64,000 nucleotides of DNA, from positions 62,001 to 126,000 of the forward strand of contig WBVU01000008.1 in NCBI GenBank assembly GCA_009192285.1. Reading direction: 5' to 3'. The stretch's first letter is position 1, and each line of letters begins with the position of its first letter. Under the pieces are notes generated by a model that made no database searches, was not told the DNA's origin, and saw nothing but the letters and a program-made list of their open reading frames with translations. The position numbers and the translations under genes are program-made. Below, piece by piece: positions 23,875 to 36,200 of the stretch. Source of the DNA: Morchella semilibera (lineage: Eukaryota; Ascomycota; Pezizomycetes; Pezizales; Morchellaceae).

Positions 23875-26101
23875 GGCGGATGTGGGGGGAGATGCACGAC
23901 GGGGAGAGGCCGAGGAAGGTGGCGGTCATAATGGGTGATCTGATGGGGAGGAGGGGGAAGGGAGGTTGGGGGGTTGGTGCTAACCTGACAAGCAGGGAGA
24001 GGGCAACGATGCGCGTCTTGGAGGGTGGTCGGGGTGGGGATGTTGGTGGAGGGGCGGCGGCGACGACGTTTTGATCCGGACGCGTTGTTGCTGACGGAGG
24101 TGGTGGGCGGGGAGAGGGTTTGGGGGGTTCCATCCGTAAGAAGATCCTTGTTCAGCCTCAACTGTCCCCACACAACCCTAACCCATGCACAATCTCGCCC
24201 CGAACTTTATTACTCCGACTTTTTCGCAGCCAAATTTCGGGCGGCTCCCGGGATTCAAATAAAACTCTGCATATAAAAATAAAGTCTGCGCCGCGCAGGA
24301 TAAATAGGTACAGTTGGACTCTACTATTGGCCTTGAGGGACCAGTTGGGGTTAGGGTTGAGGTGTGGTACAAGGAACATATCCACGCAATGATCTGTAAG
24401 GCGGTCACAACCCACCCCACCTGGGGGGCCGGCTACGGGGTTTAGTGGCGGGTGCGGAGTTGGGCCGCCGTTGGGGGAGTGCTGTACCATGGCCAATGCC
24501 GCACTCTTAACCCCGGTGCTTCACGTGGGCTATAGTCCCACCCCTCCTTTTAGTACCGCAACTATGTTTAATATAATCAAGACCATACATTAGACGCTCC
24601 GCAAGAAAATAATAAGCTCGGCTCGCGACTGGAAGCATGATTGGTTGGCACGGCGGATTGTTTAGGATTGTTCTCGAAAGTAGGATACCTTTGGCTCCAC
24701 AGGGTCGTTAATCAAACCTCACTTCTCCCTTTTTCTTTCCATAGCTCAAAGCAAAGAGCTCCAAGTTTCAATTAACGCAATTTAGGAGTGTTTTGATCTC
24801 AATCAGGAAGATTTGCAGTAATTCTGCTCCACTTATTCCTTCATTGTCCAATCACATCCCATTCCATATCTAGTCCAAAGCCAGGTTGCGAAACCTCTAT
24901 TATGGGTATCCCAAAGTATGTAAGCCCTCGGCTCAGAAGGCGCAAGTCAGCTCCCATCGCAAGCAAGCATGGGAGGGATAAGCGTAATGCTGGGTTCCGG
25001 GAGTGTCGCTGGAATATCAATGTGTGCCAGGAAAGAGTATACAGAGGTTCTGCATGAAGTCACCTCACGTATTAGAAGAGATTTCATGGAAGTGTGGGGA
25101 CTCTTGCGCAAACTGCGTGGGATGGGTTGGTGAGTGCACGGCGGGAGGTGGTATAGGTGTAGCGGGGTTAGGAGGGGGCGGTGGTGGAGGGTGTCATGAA
25201 TGAGGCAGGCGGGACGTTCATGCGCTGCATATAATGAGAACCAGGCAGTCATCAGACATGTAAATAACGGGGACACCGAGCGGCAGCGATGGGTTCCATC
25301 CTCTCAGACTTAGGTGATTCGATAGAGCCTCATTTCGCTATTATTGCTTGTCCTACAACTCCCCCACCCCCCGCCTCCCAGCCTCTATCCCAGGCTTGTT
25401 GGTGTGCGGTAGTCCTTACTTACCTCAACACAACCTCTCTCCTATATAGCCGCCCTAGCTACCACAGGGGCTAGAGCTACTTTAGCGCCAGTCCACATAA
25501 TAATATAAACCTATATTAAGCCATTAATACTTCTATTATAGGACTTTTTTTGATTCCTAATATTTCTTTTTTCTTGCGTGCTGGATTCGCTGGATTAGGT
25601 ACTAGGTTTGCTGGATTCACTGGATTCACCGCTTGCCTCACCGACCAGCCCATGTCTAGACGATAATAGATAGTTGAATTGCAGCGGGGGTGGGGTGTAG
25701 ATGCAGGCATAGAGATGAAGCCGTAGAGATGGAGGCGTGGAGAGATGGAGGTATAGGGGTGAAGGTGAAGGTGTAGAGATGGGGGTGTAAAGATGGAAGT
25801 GGGGGTGTCGAGGTGGAGGTGTAGGAGATGGAGTTGTAGGAGGTGTAGAGACGGAAGGCGTGCGGGTTCAGGTTTGATATCTGCTGAGTGCTAACCCTAA
25901 CCCTGAATTGTAAAAATCGTTCCCACCCCCTTGGGTCCAATTAATAGCCCTTCCGAAATTAATGCTTTTTAGGAATCCTACATACCCCCCCCCCCAAAGC
26001 CGAAAAAACCTCAGAGAGAAAAAGAAAAAGAAGAGGAGGGGGGGAACGCGCTCGAGAAATCACGGAGAAGAGTGTCAAGTGCCGGGAGAAAAATGGACAA
26101 T
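23875..26101. other. Repeat-rich intergenic region
   Basis: No supported gene. Telomere-like motifs lie near 24347 and 25891. From 25690 to 25860 there is a purine-rich minisatellite built on GGTGTAGAGATGG-like words. The last part of it shares the phrase GGTTTGATATCTGCT + CTAACCCTAACCCTGAATT, in inverted orientation, with 28661-28695. A poly-C run is at 25985. Confidence 0.5.
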
Positions 26102-26803
26102 CTACGCCGAATAAAGAGCGGAATCCATGGCGGGCGCTTTAGAGCGTCGGCGGCGATTGTGTGGATTCGGCGGGGGCGCAGACTGTAGGGTGAGGCGGCT
26201 CATTTGGCGCGCCAGAGGAGAGATGCGGCCTAGCAAAGGGCCAGAGGGGGGAGTGGGGGCCGGCGGAGGGCGGCAATTTGGAGTTGATTTTTTTGTACTG
26301 CCCTTTGGAAGCTGCACCGTAGGTTGGCAATGGCAGGGGGGGCAAGGGCAGCGTAGGGACTCCTTGCACCAGATGGGTTCACCACAGGGGATAGCACAGG
26401 AGTGTTGACCTTCGTGCAGTTCGGCGTGACATGAGTCACATCCCTTGTGGTTCGAGTGGGTGCAGTCCTTGCTACGGCAAGCACATTCCACCTCCGCATG
26501 TTTTTTGCCCGGGATACCCTTGAGGTGCTCCGGGGTCTTCGTAATTTTTAAACGAGGTGATGGGGCGTCAGTAGAGGAAGAGGGGGAAGGGGACGAAACC
26601 AGGGAGCGAACGGCGGCGAGTCTTTGCCGAAGGACCAGGACCTTTGCGTTGAGTGACTCCATACGGGCCTCACAGACCTGATTTTTGCAGGGTGGTCTGA
26701 TCGGGAGAGTCATGTCGAGGGCCCCGGATTCTGTTAGCTCTCGTCCGGAAAGACGATAGCGGGTCACGGTGGCCCTAGGGTACATCGATTTGTATGGTGA
26801 CAC
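26102..26803 (-). CDS. Hypothetical cysteine-rich protein
   Basis: An intact frame of 233 residues from an ATG at 26803. The middle (about residues 107-160) is packed with cysteines and histidines: VECACRSKDCTHSNHKGC, then CHAELHEGQHSCAIPCG, then CKESLRCPCPPCHCQ. The flanks are Pro/Ser/Arg-rich and likely disordered. There is no signal peptide, so a cytoplasmic or nuclear metal-binding role is more likely than secretion. The Cys spacing does not match a family I know. The high GC and frame length support coding, but an upstream exon cannot be excluded. Confidence 0.45.
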   Translation of the reverse strand: MSPYKSMYPRATVTRYRLSGRELTESGALDMTLPIRPPCKNQVCEARMESLNAKVLVLRQRLAAVRSLVSSPSPSSSTDAPSPRLKITKTPEHLKGIPGKKHAEVECACRSKDCTHSNHKGCDSCHAELHEGQHSCAIPCGEPIWCKESLRCPCPPCHCQPTVQLPKGSTKKSTPNCRPPPAPTPPSGPLLGRISPLARQMSRLTLQSAPPPNPHNRRRRSKAPAMDSALYSA

Positions 26804-26889
26804 GGTAATCTATCCTGGGTACGGGGATAAGAAATGATAATTCTGCATGTTTTGGGCTCAAAAAGTGAAGTTATCTTTCGCACTGGATA

Positions 26890-27112
26890 TAGACCGATAT
26901 ATATCGCCCTGCCAGGATATGTATCATCCTGTTAGGATATGTATCCTATATATCGTCCTGTCAGGATATGTATCCTATATATCATCCTGTCAGGATATAT
27001 ATATCCTGACTGGGCAATATATATATCCTGAAAGGGCGATACATATATATCCTGAAGGGAGGATATATATATCCTCATAGGACGATATATATCCTGATAG
27101 GACGATATATAG
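26890..27112. repeat. Array of AT-rich palindromes (CCTGACAGG type)
   Basis: Units of about 25-35 bp such as ATATCGTCCTGTCAGGATAT recur. In the left half the CGTCCTGTCAGG orientation dominates; in the right half its complement CCTGATAGGACG does, so the whole array is also a large inverted repeat. Confidence 0.75.
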
Positions 27113-27433
27113 GCAGGGTTATGCCGAGCCATCACGAACTTTTTCAGCTTCATCACCCGATCATCACAAAACTACTATATGCATCACCGCCCATATCATA
27201 GTACTTCAATCATCTTTTTCCATCATTGGGCTTGCCAGGTTGGGAACACAATAACCACAAGAAGTATTTGCCACATGAATTCGAGCAAACAGGTTGGGGT
27301 TTATCTACACTGTTCTAATCAATCTTGAGTAGTTGGGCATTCATGGTGGTGAAGGTGAGAGCTGATTGTGATAGTCATGGCGATGATGGTGATGATGATG
27401 ATGTTAGTGATTTAGCTTGCTGCCCTGGCGTTC

Positions 27434-27525
27434 CCGCCGCCCTGCCGTCCCCCGCCGCCCTGCCGTCCCCGCCGCCCTGCCGTCCCCGCCGCCCTGCCGT
27501 CCCCGCCGCCCTGCCGTCCCGCCAC
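27434..27525 (+). repeat. 17-bp GC-rich minisatellite
   Basis: About five copies of the 17-bp unit CCGCCGCCCTGCCGTCC, bounded on the left by a GATGATGGTGATGATGATG run. Confidence 0.8.
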
Positions 27526-27691
27526 TCTGCCCCCCTGCCGCCTACATGATAGCTTATACCCCCCTATATGATACCTTACCATACAGCGATGATAGAAGGG
27601 CTCTAGATATCGGGGAGTGGAGATATGCCTATCCCGAAAACTCGTGAAAGTGCACGAGTTACGCAACTGGAGGTATAAAGCATCCTTGGTT

Positions 27692-28126
27692 TTAGGATAC
27701 ATTAGTATGGGAAAAGGACTCGAGATTTTCATCCTCTATAGACAATAAGTTATCTTTTCGACTCGTGTACCACAGGGTGGGAAGAGTGGGTCTGGGAATT
27801 GACTGCCTTCGAAGGGCACGGACACCACAGGTTGCCTCGTTGATGGATGTCTGGTTGCAATTGGCGAAGAATGTTGCGATCCGGCTTACCCGGAGAGACT
27901 GAGCGAGCTCCTGAGGGAACTTGTCGTAGAGGGTCTCTAGGGTTGCAATGGCCTTGAGGGCTTCATGCAGCGGGTAAGTCTGGGCCGGATTGCTGATTTG
28001 ACGGCAGGGGTACATGAGGGGGGCAGCGGAGCGCTCTTTGCCTTTCAGGTTTGCTAGCAAACACTCGTGATGGGGTCCCTCAAGGTAGGACATGGAGGGG
28101 AGGTGACCGCGATAGTAGGCTGCCAT
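27692..28126 (-). CDS. Hypothetical small protein
   Basis: A frame of 144 residues whose ATG sits in a good start context (GGAACCATGGC). It begins MAAYYRGHLPSMSYLEGPHH and contains a helical stretch (LHEALKAIATLETLYDKFPQ and AQSLRVSRIATFF). No recognised domain. The 3' part may be an intron or untranslated region. Confidence 0.38.
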   Translation of the reverse strand: MAAYYRGHLPSMSYLEGPHHECLLANLKGKERSAAPLMYPCRQISNPAQTYPLHEALKAIATLETLYDKFPQELAQSLRVSRIATFFANCNQTSINEATCGVRALRRQSIPRPTLPTLWYTSRKDNLLSIEDENLESFSHTNVS

Positions 28127-28226
28127 GGTTCCGATGATAGAGAGAGAGAGGAGAGAGAAGGGAAAGGGGGAACAAGCAGAAGCAGTAGGGCGACTCTAGC
28201 AGGTCGACCAACAGAACAGACGTACA

Positions 28227-28483
28227 TTAGAGTCTTTTAGCCATCGAAGAACAAAAATTTATTCCCAAGACTTCCAAGACATGCAGATAGGATGTGATAT
28301 AATATTTTCAACTACAGGACTTGAAGGTACGCATGGAGATATAATCCTTATGCCTATGATTTCCTTCTCAGAGTACTTGCGGGCCCTTATGTGCGCCAAG
28401 AGGCAAACACATGCAGCATTGTCTTGGGAATTAATAATTTTTTGTTCGTTGCCTTTCACACCCGTGGCTAAAAGTCTCTATTA
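28227..28483. repeat. MITE, family A (Harbinger-like ends), copy 1
   Basis: The ends GAGTCTTTTAGCCA and TGGCTAAAAGTCTC are inverted copies, flanked by TTA on both sides. The interior is non-coding and matches 47460-47734 almost throughout; a fragment in opposite orientation is near 40905-41025. Confidence 0.8.
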
Positions 28484-28654
28484 GCGCCAGTCCGTATATT
28501 TCCATAAGTACCATTTTGAGCACTAACACTGCGGCATGGTTTTAAAGAGCCTTAATTTTGAAAAGACTATTAATTGAACCCAAAAGAGTGGAAAAGATGA
28601 TGTTTGGTGACCAATTTAGACCCGTTAAGACAATGTAATTAAGGACAGAATCAT

Positions 28655-30135
28655 ATATAATTCAGGGTTAGGGTCAGGATTTAGCAGATATCAAACTCTT
28701 GGTGAGATCTCTTGAGAGCTCTCCGACGTCGGAGAGGCTGCTGCATGGCGGAGGTCGGAGGGCTGTCGGAGTCCGATTTACATACAAGAAATAAATTTTG
28801 TTTAGCTTCCGACAAGAAGGTTTTAGACTCCGACACAGCAGTTAAGGTTTATTCTGAGGGTTTTACATCATATTTGACATAGGGAATGGAGAGAGTCGAG
28901 GTTTTCTCCGACACACTTAATTGTCTGAAAGATATTGCTCCAGACTCTAGTGGAGGCTACTCTACACCCCGCCGTATCCCAAAGCTGTATCCTAAGGCCG
29001 TTAAGTGCTTGGCATGCTCTGCAGCACTTCGACTGCATTATCGCGGGAATCTCATCGGATGCTCTTTAGGCGCCTGCCAAGCATCGCCTCTCATCGACCA
29101 CGCTTTCTCCCCCCCCCCCTCCTCCTCCTCTTCTAAACCCCCACTCCGCACCCCCTCCCATGTCGACCCTACGCCAACCCCCTCCGATTTCTCCTAGACG
29201 CTTCTTCGCCATCCACCATGAACGCCTCCACGACATACTATGCCCCCGCTCACACTCCCCCTCCCTACCCCCTAAAGCACCACTGGGTTGACACCTACCT
29301 CTCCTCCACGCCACCAGCCCCTGGGACATCCTCCGCTGGCAAGCCCACCCACTCCTAGACGAAGGTTCTTACCGCGCCCGCAAAGCTGGCTGGTGGCGTG
29401 GCCGACGGGGGGGGAAAGGCTGCATAGCTGTAGAGTGACGATCCACTGACCCCTGGACAGGGTCCAAAGTCCCCGCTCCGCCCCCCGCCTTTGGTGTTGA
29501 CCGATACCATCACCTCCTACTCCATAAACTTCACCCGACCCGACCCAAACATCATCCCCCCGCACCACCCACAAACACTGCTCCACCCCACCCACGCGCA
29601 AAAAAACCAGAAAGGACCAAAAAAGACCGCTTTCCCACACACACTTGGCCTCCCTCACCGCTTCGCAGTCTCCCACCCCTCGCTCCACAATTCACAGGAG
29701 TGGCGTCTCCCGAGCGGGAAGAACAGCAAGGACATCCTCTACGCGCCCTTCTGCGCGCATTCGTGGGTGGTGGACCCGTTTGCCGATTGCGGGCTGGGAT
29801 GTAATCATACCAGCATGTTAGGAGTTCGGGGGGGCTGGAGGTGGGGCTTGAGGAGCGCGTAGGAGTGTAGGGAACCGGGTGTAAGGGGGGGGGGAAGGGG
29901 CAGAAGAGTTGTTATGGCATCTGTGGGTTTTCCCCTCGAGCCGTATTGTGGAGGGGATCTGTGGAAGGGGGCAGTCCCCGCTGTATGGGAACCTAGGCTT
30001 CCTTATCTAGTGGTCAAGTTATGGTTGGCGTTCTTGCACTGTCGCATGGTTACGCTTGCGGGGGTGCTTTTGAGCCGGTACCTCCGGGACCCCCCGAAGC
30101 TTTACATTTCCTCGCCTGCTAACCTACCCATAGTG
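28655..30135. repeat. Long decayed dispersed repeat, copy 1
   Basis: It shares, in the same order, several blocks with 43910-44810: the TTCTCCGACA start block, TTATCGCGGG.ATCT, CCTAAAGCACC.CTGGGTTG, and the closing block GAGCCGGTACCTCCG...CTAACCTACC. A GC-rich plus-strand frame with few stops runs through the middle, so it may be an old element that once coded. Family unknown. Confidence 0.55.
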
Positions 30136-32171
30136 GGGAATCTATCGCAACGCCCCCCCTCCCCCCTCCCCCACGTCTCAAGGCCACTGCCACGCCGGCA
30201 TCCCCGCTACCACTCCATAGTGATTAGTGTTGTCGAGCATAAGTTAGCCCGAGTATCATTAAAGGCTACCTCCGGAGAGGAACAATTGCGTAGAAGAGAC
30301 TCCCATCAAGCGGCCGATTCAGTACCTCTATTGACAGAAGCGACTCCTATCCCACCACGCCCAAGAACCAGTAAAGGCCATGTATCACCAATGGTCAATT
30401 GAAGCAAGAGAATGTCGATGGTCATGGTACGAGCTGGACCAATTACCTCTGAACAAGTAGGTGATTTTCCTACCCTTTAAACAAGAGTGAAAGAGGTACG
30501 TTGACAGCTGTCATTATCGTTTCGATCTTTGGTGTGATCCATTTGACAGACGAGACCTGGACAGGTCTTGTCTCGTCTTGTAATTTCTGATTCTGGTCCC
30601 GGAAGTCTCGAGAATTTGTGGTCATGTGATTTTAGTGCTAGGAAAGGCCAGACGGGCTATTGCCAAACCCTAACCCTGATTTAGGAGTCTGTATTACCAA
30701 ACCGCCTGGTGGAAACAAAGTCTAAAAAGTCCCTAGACAAGTCCCGAGATATCTATGGCCGGCCTTGCCATGCCTTGTTGACCCAGGTCCCGTCTTGTTT
30801 TGCCAAAAGTCCCGTCTCGTGCCCGCACCGACAACGCTATTTTACAAACTAGAAGACGAGAAACGTCCTTAACCACAAAAACAAAACACCAAGCACCCAC
30901 AACAAGCTGCCCCAGACAGGCGTACAACTTAACCTGCAGAAAGAACGAGCTCAGTAAGTAAACACAAGACACGGCCTCTCCGGCGGAACAGAGAAGGGCG
31001 AGAGGACATCAGGGAGTCCAACCGACAGGGCCGTTGATCCAATAAAGAAATTATTGCGCACCTTACGGTATGTATCCAGGCCGCTGCCTGGTGGGGGGTC
31101 GAAATTCCAAGATTCTCTGTTATGTCACTTCTCCGTAGCCCCATTGCCGAGACCCCCAGTGCAGCGGACACCTACTAGCACCCTTTGCCTGCGGAACAAA
31201 TACATCAACAACTGGTTAGGCGGAGCGGGGAAGAGGAGGGGGGGCTACCACTCAGCACCGAGTTATCCTATTGTGTCGCCGCGACATGCCATCTTTGAGT
31301 GGTATTCCTGGAGGGGAGTAGTATTCCCCCGGGGTGGGGGGCGGATGGATACCCCGTCGCTCGCCGTGGCATTATGGGGCCGCAGGGTAGTAGACGCTGG
31401 CTATTTACAACATCGTTAAGAGAGGCAGGCTGTGGTGGAATGTATGTAGAGTTACCTGTCATGAAACACCATGTCCGCCCCGCCAATCCCCGCGGAGCTG
31501 TACTACCTCCTCACCATTCCGCTTGCATGGTTGTCCTACCCCCCATGTACGGCTGGCCCATCTCCGCCCGCATCGAGCCCATCGCTGTCCGCACTTTGGC
31601 CACGAAGGTTCCTGATGGCTGCTGCATTTCCTACGCAAAGGCGGCGGATATGACGGCGCCCTGGCGAGCTGATCTCACACTTGAACCCGCCGAGGCACTA
31701 GGTGGTGGCGGTGGGGTGCGGTTGCCCGGCGGTGTTGGTGGGGGTATTGTGCGTTGGGATAGGTTTCTGTGCTATAGGTGCTTGGTCGTACGTACGGGGG
31801 CGTGGCGCGCATGGCAGCTGCCGATGCCGACAGCCTACAAGAGAGGGGTAGAGTTTGGATCGGTGATGGATTGTTTGGATCGGGGGATGGCGAGAGCTAT
31901 TCGTTCCCAGGTGTCCGCGATGTATTGATAGCTTGAGGGGTGGTTGTAAAAGAATAGCGGGGTAGTTGCCAGTTTATGGGGGGTGGAGGCCGTTGTCGGG
32001 AGGGTAACTAGCGGTTCTGTTGTTACCCTTGGCACTCCCGCACTCCCTTAGTAGACGTAGACTAGCTAGCATATCAGATCCATATTGAACTCTCTGGCCG
32101 GGACAAGCCAATTCGATTCCCTGCGTACCCACAGCGGCTTTGGTTGTATATACACATGACCTTGGGGAGAG

Positions 32172-32450
32172 ACTTAACCTAGGCTCATACCCAGCTTTCC
32201 TAGCCAAGGGGCTGGAGCGTTATGGTCCCGATCCTTGGCTGGGCACCTCTGGGAACTCTCCGATACTAGAAAAGCTGCTGCATGTCGGAAGTCGGAGGGG
32301 CGCTGTCGGGGCCCAATTTTCATCCCTGTCGGGGTTCATTTTGGCCCTTGGATGAAAAATAAGTCTGATTTTTGACCCCGATATTACATTTTAGAGCCCA
32401 ATATCACATTTCAGACTCCGACACGGGAAATTTGAGAGAGTCGGGGGAGG
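32172..32450 (+). repeat. Dispersed CCGACA-word non-coding repeat
   Basis: It starts AGGCTCATACCCAGC...GGGGCTGGAGC and runs through GTCGGGG and ATATCACATTTCAGACTCCG to ACACGGGAAAT. Related copies: 28700-28960, 42995-43130, 43910-44020, 54100-54260 (inverted), 54495-54640 and 56840-57235 (inverted). Confidence 0.65.
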
Positions 32451-33257
32451 GGGGGTACGTGCATGTACAGTCGTACCTCGACATACGGAACCCGGGTATG
32501 TCAACTCGTTTAGATACGAACCGTTGAGATCGGGACCTGCATGAGCGATCGGGGACCTGCAGGGGTTGCGCATGGTTGCGGGGGTCGCACCCGGGGTCGC
32601 GGAGGGCGGGATCGCGTGACGAGGTGCCCGCTCAGGGGGTCCGTGCCGGCGCTGCAGGGACACTACCCCCCCCCCCCCCGCAATCTCAACAACCGCATAA
32701 GATATCAAAGCCTCGAGGGGGCGGCATGATCCAGAGTGTGCCCTTTAGCTTATATCCAGGAGATCGGCGTTATCAATTAGACGGTTCCCGCCCTCCCGAT
32801 ATCTTTTGAGCCCAGTGCACATTAAAGATGGATACCTGCATTTTACGTCTTTCTAGGATGGTGCTATACCCCATTACAAGCATGACAACGGAGGATGGTT
32901 TTGGTGGATGGACTCTAGACCCCGGGGGGCGGAGTCCGGGCTGGTGTTCAGTCAATGTACTTGTGTTTGAAATGGAGTGTACAGTATAGGTTGAAGTAAA
33001 TTGCCTAAAGCCGAGCTCCTGACCTCAGGATGTAGAGAGTTGAGGCCTCAATTGATTGTTTTCGAAGGGGGGGAAGCCCCATATTTATACTAAAGAAAGG
33101 TGGTGCAAAAGAGCTATCACGGGAGACAATATAACGTAAGAAACACGACTCGATCTCTGACGACAAATGCAATGACCCAACACAGTATGGCTAAAAGGAA
33201 AGTGAGTAATATAATGAACACATGACCCGTATACTATCGCTCACGTGCGAACATAAC

Positions 33258-36200
33258 TCAATCAAAACGAGCATGGTCACCGACTTCCTCGCCAAAATCA
33301 ATGATATCTAGCTCACAAGATCTCGCACCATCAAGTGACCTTCTCCAATCCCTTCCCCAGCCTTCCCCAATGAACCTCCCCCCAGCGCTTCTTATCCCTA
33401 AAAGAACACTTAAAAGGATTTTACTCTCTGTAAGCATAATTGAATCAAAAGGGGGCGACGGTGTCCCATAGATCGACAACTCAGAGAACCCAGCGGCGCG
33501 ATCCAGGCCAGAATACCGCTGAGCGTGGAAAATAGATTGCCTGAAGCCAGTAGACAGAAGATTAAAGAAGCTCCATGTATGAAGTGTGCAGTTGCCGTAC
33601 ACACCATTCCAGGGCCAGTAATCATTATTGAAGTTGGGGCAACCACTTTTGGAAACTTGCACCATGACGTATCCTGGGCTGAGGAGAGATATCAACCTCA
33701 GTGGTCTTTTATATATCTTGTTATCAATCCCACTTTCCAATAAAAGCTGAAACACGTCACTTTGTCCATGCTCAGCCGCGAAGTACAGTGCGTTGCGATT
33801 CTGGTCGTCCCGGGCCTGTACGTCCACACCGCCGCGAAGGAGAAGTTTAATAGCGGCTACGTATCCTTGGCTAGACGCCAAATGGAGGGCTTTGCAACTC
33901 ATATCCTGGACCTTTACGTCCAGTCCCTCGCCTCCGTGCCTAACCTGGCCCTGTACGTTTTCACTACAGGCAAGGAGAAGTCGAACAATCGCCTCGTGTC
34001 CATTTAGAGCCGCCAAATAGAGTCCGTTGCGACCATTCTTATCACAAGCCAGTAGGTCCACATTTTTGGCAAGAAGGAGTCGAACAACGGGCTCGTGCCC
34101 GTGTTCGGCCGCGAAATGGAGCGCGTTGCCACCGTTCTCATCCTGGGCCCGTAGGTCCGCACGGCTGGCAAGGAAAAGCTGAACAATGGCCTCCTGCCCT
34201 TCTATCGCCGCATGGTGCAACGCAGTCCTCCCCCGAATGTCTTTAGCTCCCGGGTCAGCGCCGGAGTCAAGGAGAAACCTAGTAGCAGCGTAATGCCCGC
34301 CTTTCGCAGCCAAGTGTAGAAGGGTTTCTTTTCTGGTATTGTGGGTATTGATGCTGCCAGAAGCAGCCGCTAGATTGCGGATGGCGGTAAGGTACCCTCC
34401 CCCTGTAGAGGCAAGTATTAAGCTATCTAGGCGATCTTGCACATCGACTCCGGATCCCTGGGATCTGAGGGTGGGCAATAGCAGGCAATTCAACAGTACG
34501 GTCGAGAGCGAGTTATGCGATTCCTTAACACTAGAGAGGAGATGCGACAGCCTGTCTGTTATCTCCGGTGCCAACCTATCCATGTTCTCTTTCAAGTATT
34601 CCAACGAAAATCTAATGAACGGCCTCTTTTCTAGGTACTCGACCAATCTGTCTGCCCAGAAGCTTGACTGCCCCACTCCCTGAGGGATTTTGTATTTTAC
34701 CCCTTCCTTTTGCACAACCTCAAGGAAGCGGACACAAGTTAGCTGTATCATGTTTCGAGCATCCTGGGGGTCGGTGACATCGAGATGAGATCGTCTTATG
34801 AGGTCACGAGCGTGGAGGAAAAACTCTCGAACTGTTTGGTGCATAACCTGAACAACTGGAGACACTTTCGTACCTGTAAGGGCTTAATGTATTTCACTGG
34901 GAAACCGCTCAGGACCGGGTAACCACCCAAGTACATGGTTTGGGCCGAGTTTCAAGAGAGCTGTCGAGGCCAGCAACAAACACTCAAAATGCCGCGACTA
35001 AAGGGCAAGAGATTGGAGGAACGGGAAAGATTGATTCAGCAAGCTATTATCCACTATAAACAGTCAGCTAAACCTGCTTTGCGAGTTTCTGCAGAAACCT
35101 TTGGTATTTCTTGGTCTACTCTTAGGGATAGACTTAATGGGGCAACAAATAGGCGAGAGGCTCATCGTTCACAGCAACTACTTACGGAATATGAAGAAAT
35201 TGCTATTGTGAAATGGTGTGAGCGTATGGATGACTGGGGGTTCCCTTTGAGGCTCTCCCTTGTTAAGGAAATGGCTACATATTTGGTCAAAAAGCGAGAT
35301 TTTGCCAGAACACTCGGCAAACATTGGTTACAGAGATTTTTGAGCCGCAATCCTCAAATATCATCCAAATTCAGTTCTAGATTGGATAGACAGCGAGCGG
35401 TTACAGACAATCCGATTCTTTTAAAAGACTATTTTAAAAAGGTATTAGCAGATTCTATTTATCTTGATAGCTATTTACTCACTAGTGCTAGTTAAAGGAT
35501 GTCATCGCACTATATGAGATTCTCCCAAAGAATACCTATAATATGGACGAGAAGGGGTTTATGATGGGCATGGCAGCAAAAGTAAAAGTCATATGCAGAA
35601 TTGGTCGAAGAAATCCCCGCCTTACCCAATCAGGAAATCGCACCTGGGTAACTGTAATCGAGGCCATTTCTGCATCTGGCATTGCTATTCCTCCTATGGT
35701 AATCAATCAGGGTACAGCACACTATAAAGGCTGGTATGCAGGCGTGGAAAGTCAGGATGTGGCAACATTTGCCTATTCTGTAAAGGGTTGGACCGATTCG
35801 AAATTAGGATTGAATTGGTTGTCAGACAATTTTAATAAATATACAGCTCGAGTGTATGTCAATCAAATAACATTTTATCAAACTTGATCGCTAATTTAAA
35901 CTAGGGCTGGTGGCCGGTGGAGGCTCCTAATTTTGGATGGCCATGTCTCACATGTGACATGGGAGTTTTTTGACTATTGCCTCAACAATAAGATAGTACC
36001 GTTCTGTCTACCCCCACACTCTACACATTTATTGCAACCTCTTGATGTTGGCCTCTTCTCTCCCTTACAAAAACATTACAGCAATGTACTGGATGAAAGT
36101 ATGGAGCACTGTGGCGGAGATACAGGAATTAATAAAGGTACTTTCCTCCAATACCTGTTTGAGGCAAGAAGACGGGCCTACACCACCCATAACATTCTTT

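Larger units (their letters stand above)
28484..33257. other. Decayed repeat region
   Basis: It holds members of a dispersed non-coding family rich in CCGACA/TGTCGG words (28700-28960 and 32172-32450) and a long decayed repeat to about 30135. Telomere-like motifs lie near 28661 and 30665, and TCTTGTCTCGTC words near 30530-30830 recall the MITE at 50707. A Tigger-like end TACAGTCGTACCTCGACATA lies near 32466, with a poly-C run at 32666. The frames at 29000-29870 and 31299-31928 are long but carry no family signature. Confidence 0.5.

Noticed and set aside
26890-27112. CRISPR-like array
   Set aside because: Units are palindromic and vary in length without unique spacers, and this is eukaryotic DNA.
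29272-29862. Frames of 123-138 codons on both strands
   Set aside because: They fall inside the long decayed repeat and have no shared frame with its second copy.
31299-31928. 209-codon plus-strand frame
   Set aside because: Length and GC are suggestive, but the composition is low-complexity in places and no domain, splice support or good start context was found.
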